The notes under the pieces: generated by a model
What the model was told of the DNA's origin: nothing
The model's input: only the letters and a program-made list of their open reading frames with translations
Databases searched by the model: none
Assembly: GCA_017647245.1 (NCBI GenBank)
Contig: JAGCKY010000183.1
Span: 1 to 8,116, forward strand
Source: Elusimicrobiaceae bacterium
Lineage (GTDB): Bacteria; Elusimicrobiota; Elusimicrobia; Elusimicrobiales; Elusimicrobiaceae
Length of the DNA stretch: 8,116 bases
Direction of reading: 5' to 3'
Made by a program: the position numbers and the translations under genes
In this document: piece after piece, positions 7,040-8,116 of the stretch
Position numbering within the stretch: the first letter of the stretch is position 1
Layout of the letters: each line of letters starts with the position of its first letter

Positions 7040-7863
7040 AAAACATATTCCCCCTCAAACACTTTTTGCGCAGGACCTGTCATCAAAACATGCCCGCGCT
7101 GCGGCCACGCAATTTGCAGTTCCCCGCCGTCTAAAATCACGCGCGCGCTTTCTTGGGTCAAATTGTTTAATACCGCCGCTACTAACGTCGCACACGCACC
7201 CGTTCCGCACGCTTGGGTAATGCCTACGCCGCGTTCCCACACGCGCATACGCAAAGTATTGTCGTCTAATTTTTGCACAAATTCCACATTGGTTTTGCGC
7301 GGGAAATCAGCGTGCGTTTCAACCGCCGGCCCGACGCTAGACAAATCAATTTCTTCCACGTTTTGCACAAAAACTACAAAGTGCGGATTGCCCATAGACA
7401 CCGCTGTGCCCGTCCATGTTTGCCCCGCCGCTTGCAATGAAATACCGATTGCCTTTTCGGAAGGGTTGCCCGCCACCGGGATTTCCCCACGTGTCAAACG
7501 CGGCGCACCCATATCCACCCGCACAAGGCCCTTTTGCCCGTCTATAATTTCTGTAATAATCGGCCCCGCCAAGGTATGCAAGGTCAAGCGGTTGCCTTTC
7601 AAATATCCCGACTCTTTCCAAAATAATGGCACGCAACGCGACACATTACCGCACATTTCCGCTTCACTTCCGTCGGAATTAAAAATGCGCATTTTAACAT
7701 TTTCGCCGTCCATCGTCCATAATAAAACAAGCCCGTCCGCACCGATGCCGCGGCGGCGGTCGCAAACGGCTTTGGCCACGCGCGCAAAATCAGAAAAATT
7801 ATTTTTGGACATATCCACAATGACAAAGTCATTGCCCAGCCCGTGATATTTTACAAAGTGCAT
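7036..7863 (-). CDS. dapF: Diaminopimelate epimerase
   Basis: A 275-residue PLP-independent racemase that converts LL-DAP to meso-DAP for peptidoglycan and lysine. It has two related halves, each giving one catalytic cysteine: Cys71 in MCGNVSRC (70-77) and Cys219 in ACGTGACA (218-225). Other marks are HGLGNDF (7-13), RRRGIGADGL (36-45), NSDGSEAEMCGN, GNPH (158-161) and the substrate-binding ERG at 210-212. The usual CGNG after the first cysteine is CGNV here, a mild departure. The frame is open back to an ATG at 7917, but the 18 extra residues ([11 protein letters not shown]...) are unlike the family and would cross the divergent uppS start, so the ATG at 7863, just before HFVKYHGLGNDF, is preferred. 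It leads the operon with dapL and the prepilin gene. Its predicted promoter would leave almost no 5' untranslated leader. Confidence 0.93.
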   Translation of the reverse strand: MHFVKYHGLGNDFVIVDMSKNNFSDFARVAKAVCDRRRGIGADGLVLLWTMDGENVKMRIFNSDGSEAEMCGNVSRCVPLFWKESGYLKGNRLTLHTLAGPIITEIIDGQKGLVRVDMGAPRLTRGEIPVAGNPSEKAIGISLQAAGQTWTGTAVSMGNPHFVVFVQNVEEIDLSSVGPAVETHADFPRKTNVEFVQKLDDNTLRMRVWERGVGITQACGTGACATLVAAVLNNLTQESARVILDGGELQIAWPQRGHVLMTGPAQKVFEGEYVL

Positions 7864-7879
7864 ATACCTATTGTATAAA
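7850..7879 (+). promoter_or_regulatory. Predicted promoter of uppS
   Basis: TTTACA at 7850-7855 and TATAAA at 7874-7879 are spaced by 18 bases. The start near 7886 would give a leader of about 23 bases containing TTAGGT (7892-7897), a weak ribosome site 12 bases before the uppS ATG. The -35 box lies inside the first codons of dapF. Confidence 0.5.
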
Positions 7880-7900
7880 ATCCGCTTACAATTAGGTAAA
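7872..7900 (-). promoter_or_regulatory. Predicted promoter of the dapF-dapL-prepilin operon
   Basis: On the minus strand, TTTACC (bases 7900-7895) and TATACA (7877-7872) are spaced by 17 bases, a good sigma-70 type match. The start would fall near 7865, only about two bases before the dapF ATG. Its -10 overlaps that of the opposing uppS promoter. Confidence 0.5.
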
Positions 7901-7908
7901 ATATAAAT

Positions 7909-8116
7909 ATGGAACAATTAAATCCCCCACCCCAACACGTGGCCATTATTATGGACGGAAACGGACGCTGGGCCGCCGCGCACAATTTGCCGCGCTCTGC
8001 CGGACACCGCGAAGGTGCCCAAGCCGTGCGCCGCACGATTGAGGCCGCCCCCGCGCTGGGAATTAAGTTTGTCACGTTGTATGCTTTTTCAACGGAAAAT
8101 TGGACCCGCCCGCAGG
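7909..8116 (+). CDS. uppS: Undecaprenyl diphosphate synthase, N-terminal part (cut by window edge)
   Basis: A cis-prenyltransferase that adds eight isopentenyl units to farnesyl diphosphate, making the C55 carrier lipid for peptidoglycan and other wall polymers. Sixty-nine codons are visible, starting [33 protein letters not shown] (10-22) is the family signature, with catalytic Asp16 binding the diphosphate-Mg. [14 protein letters not shown] (31-44) and [13 protein letters not shown] (57-68) are the next conserved blocks, the latter contributing to substrate binding. The frame is still open at the window end and about 170 residues are expected beyond it. It is divergent from dapF, with 45 bases between start codons. 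Confidence 0.95.
   Translation, partial: MEQLNPPPQHVAIIMDGNGRWAAAHNLPRSAGHREGAQAVRRTIEAAPALGIKFVTLYAFSTENWTRPQ

Noticed and set aside
7163..7846. Long open frame (227 codons) on the plus strand across dapF
   Set aside because: It is antisense to dapF, which has full catalytic motifs; the translated product looks like random antisense sequence.
7864..7917. Upstream ATG giving dapF 18 extra N-terminal residues
   Set aside because: The extension has no family similarity, would overlap the uppS start and the predicted promoters, and the family begins at the ATG of 7863.

Overview
The window reads as bacterial chromosome: dense, short intergenic gaps, clean Shine-Dalgarno sites and several intrinsic terminators. 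The best lineage guess is a gut-type Elusimicrobiota (Elusimicrobium-like) bacterium. This rests on the prepilin, whose N-terminus (GFTLIELL, then an 'EKSRATEA' helix and a late Cys pair) resembles the many PilE-like proteins I associate with that phylum, and on the diaminopimelate (DAP) aminotransferase pathway. It is an inference from style, not a proven placement.

Layout. Bases 1-80 hold the probable tail of an upstream plus-strand gene and its terminator. Bases 81-269 have no protein gene. They carry a possible promoter and a notable 108-nt segment that can fold into a compact four-way junction, closed by a 21-bp stem and followed directly by eight T's. This looks like a structured, possibly attenuating, leader RNA for the next gene. 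Bases 270-3223 encode two tandem paralogous permeases of the YfcC / C4-dicarboxylate-carrier-like family (COG1288 type), separated by 80 bp with a hairpin. A C(UUCG)G-capped terminator hairpin then sits three bases before the next start codon. Bases 3255-5271 encode a sodium:solute symporter that overlaps a thiamine pyrophosphokinase gene by 26 bp. This suggests a thiamine uptake-and-trap pair.

Bases 5271-5301 form a two-way terminator between convergent units. On the minus strand, reading from 7863 down to 5318, lies a tight operon: dapF (DAP epimerase), dapL (LL-DAP aminotransferase, 4-base ATGA overlap) and a type IV prepilin-like gene (9-base gap). At the right edge uppS (undecaprenyl diphosphate synthase) starts divergently and runs off the window. 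The dapF-uppS gap holds two predicted promoters whose -10 hexamers overlap.

How the genes work together. DapL and DapF complete meso-DAP synthesis for peptidoglycan and lysine, and UppS makes the lipid carrier for the same wall precursors, so the right half is an envelope module with a pilin attached. The left half is nutrient uptake: two probable amino-acid or carboxylate permeases and a probable vitamin B1 symporter with its kinase. I found no insertion sequence, phage gene, CRISPR array, tRNA or rRNA.
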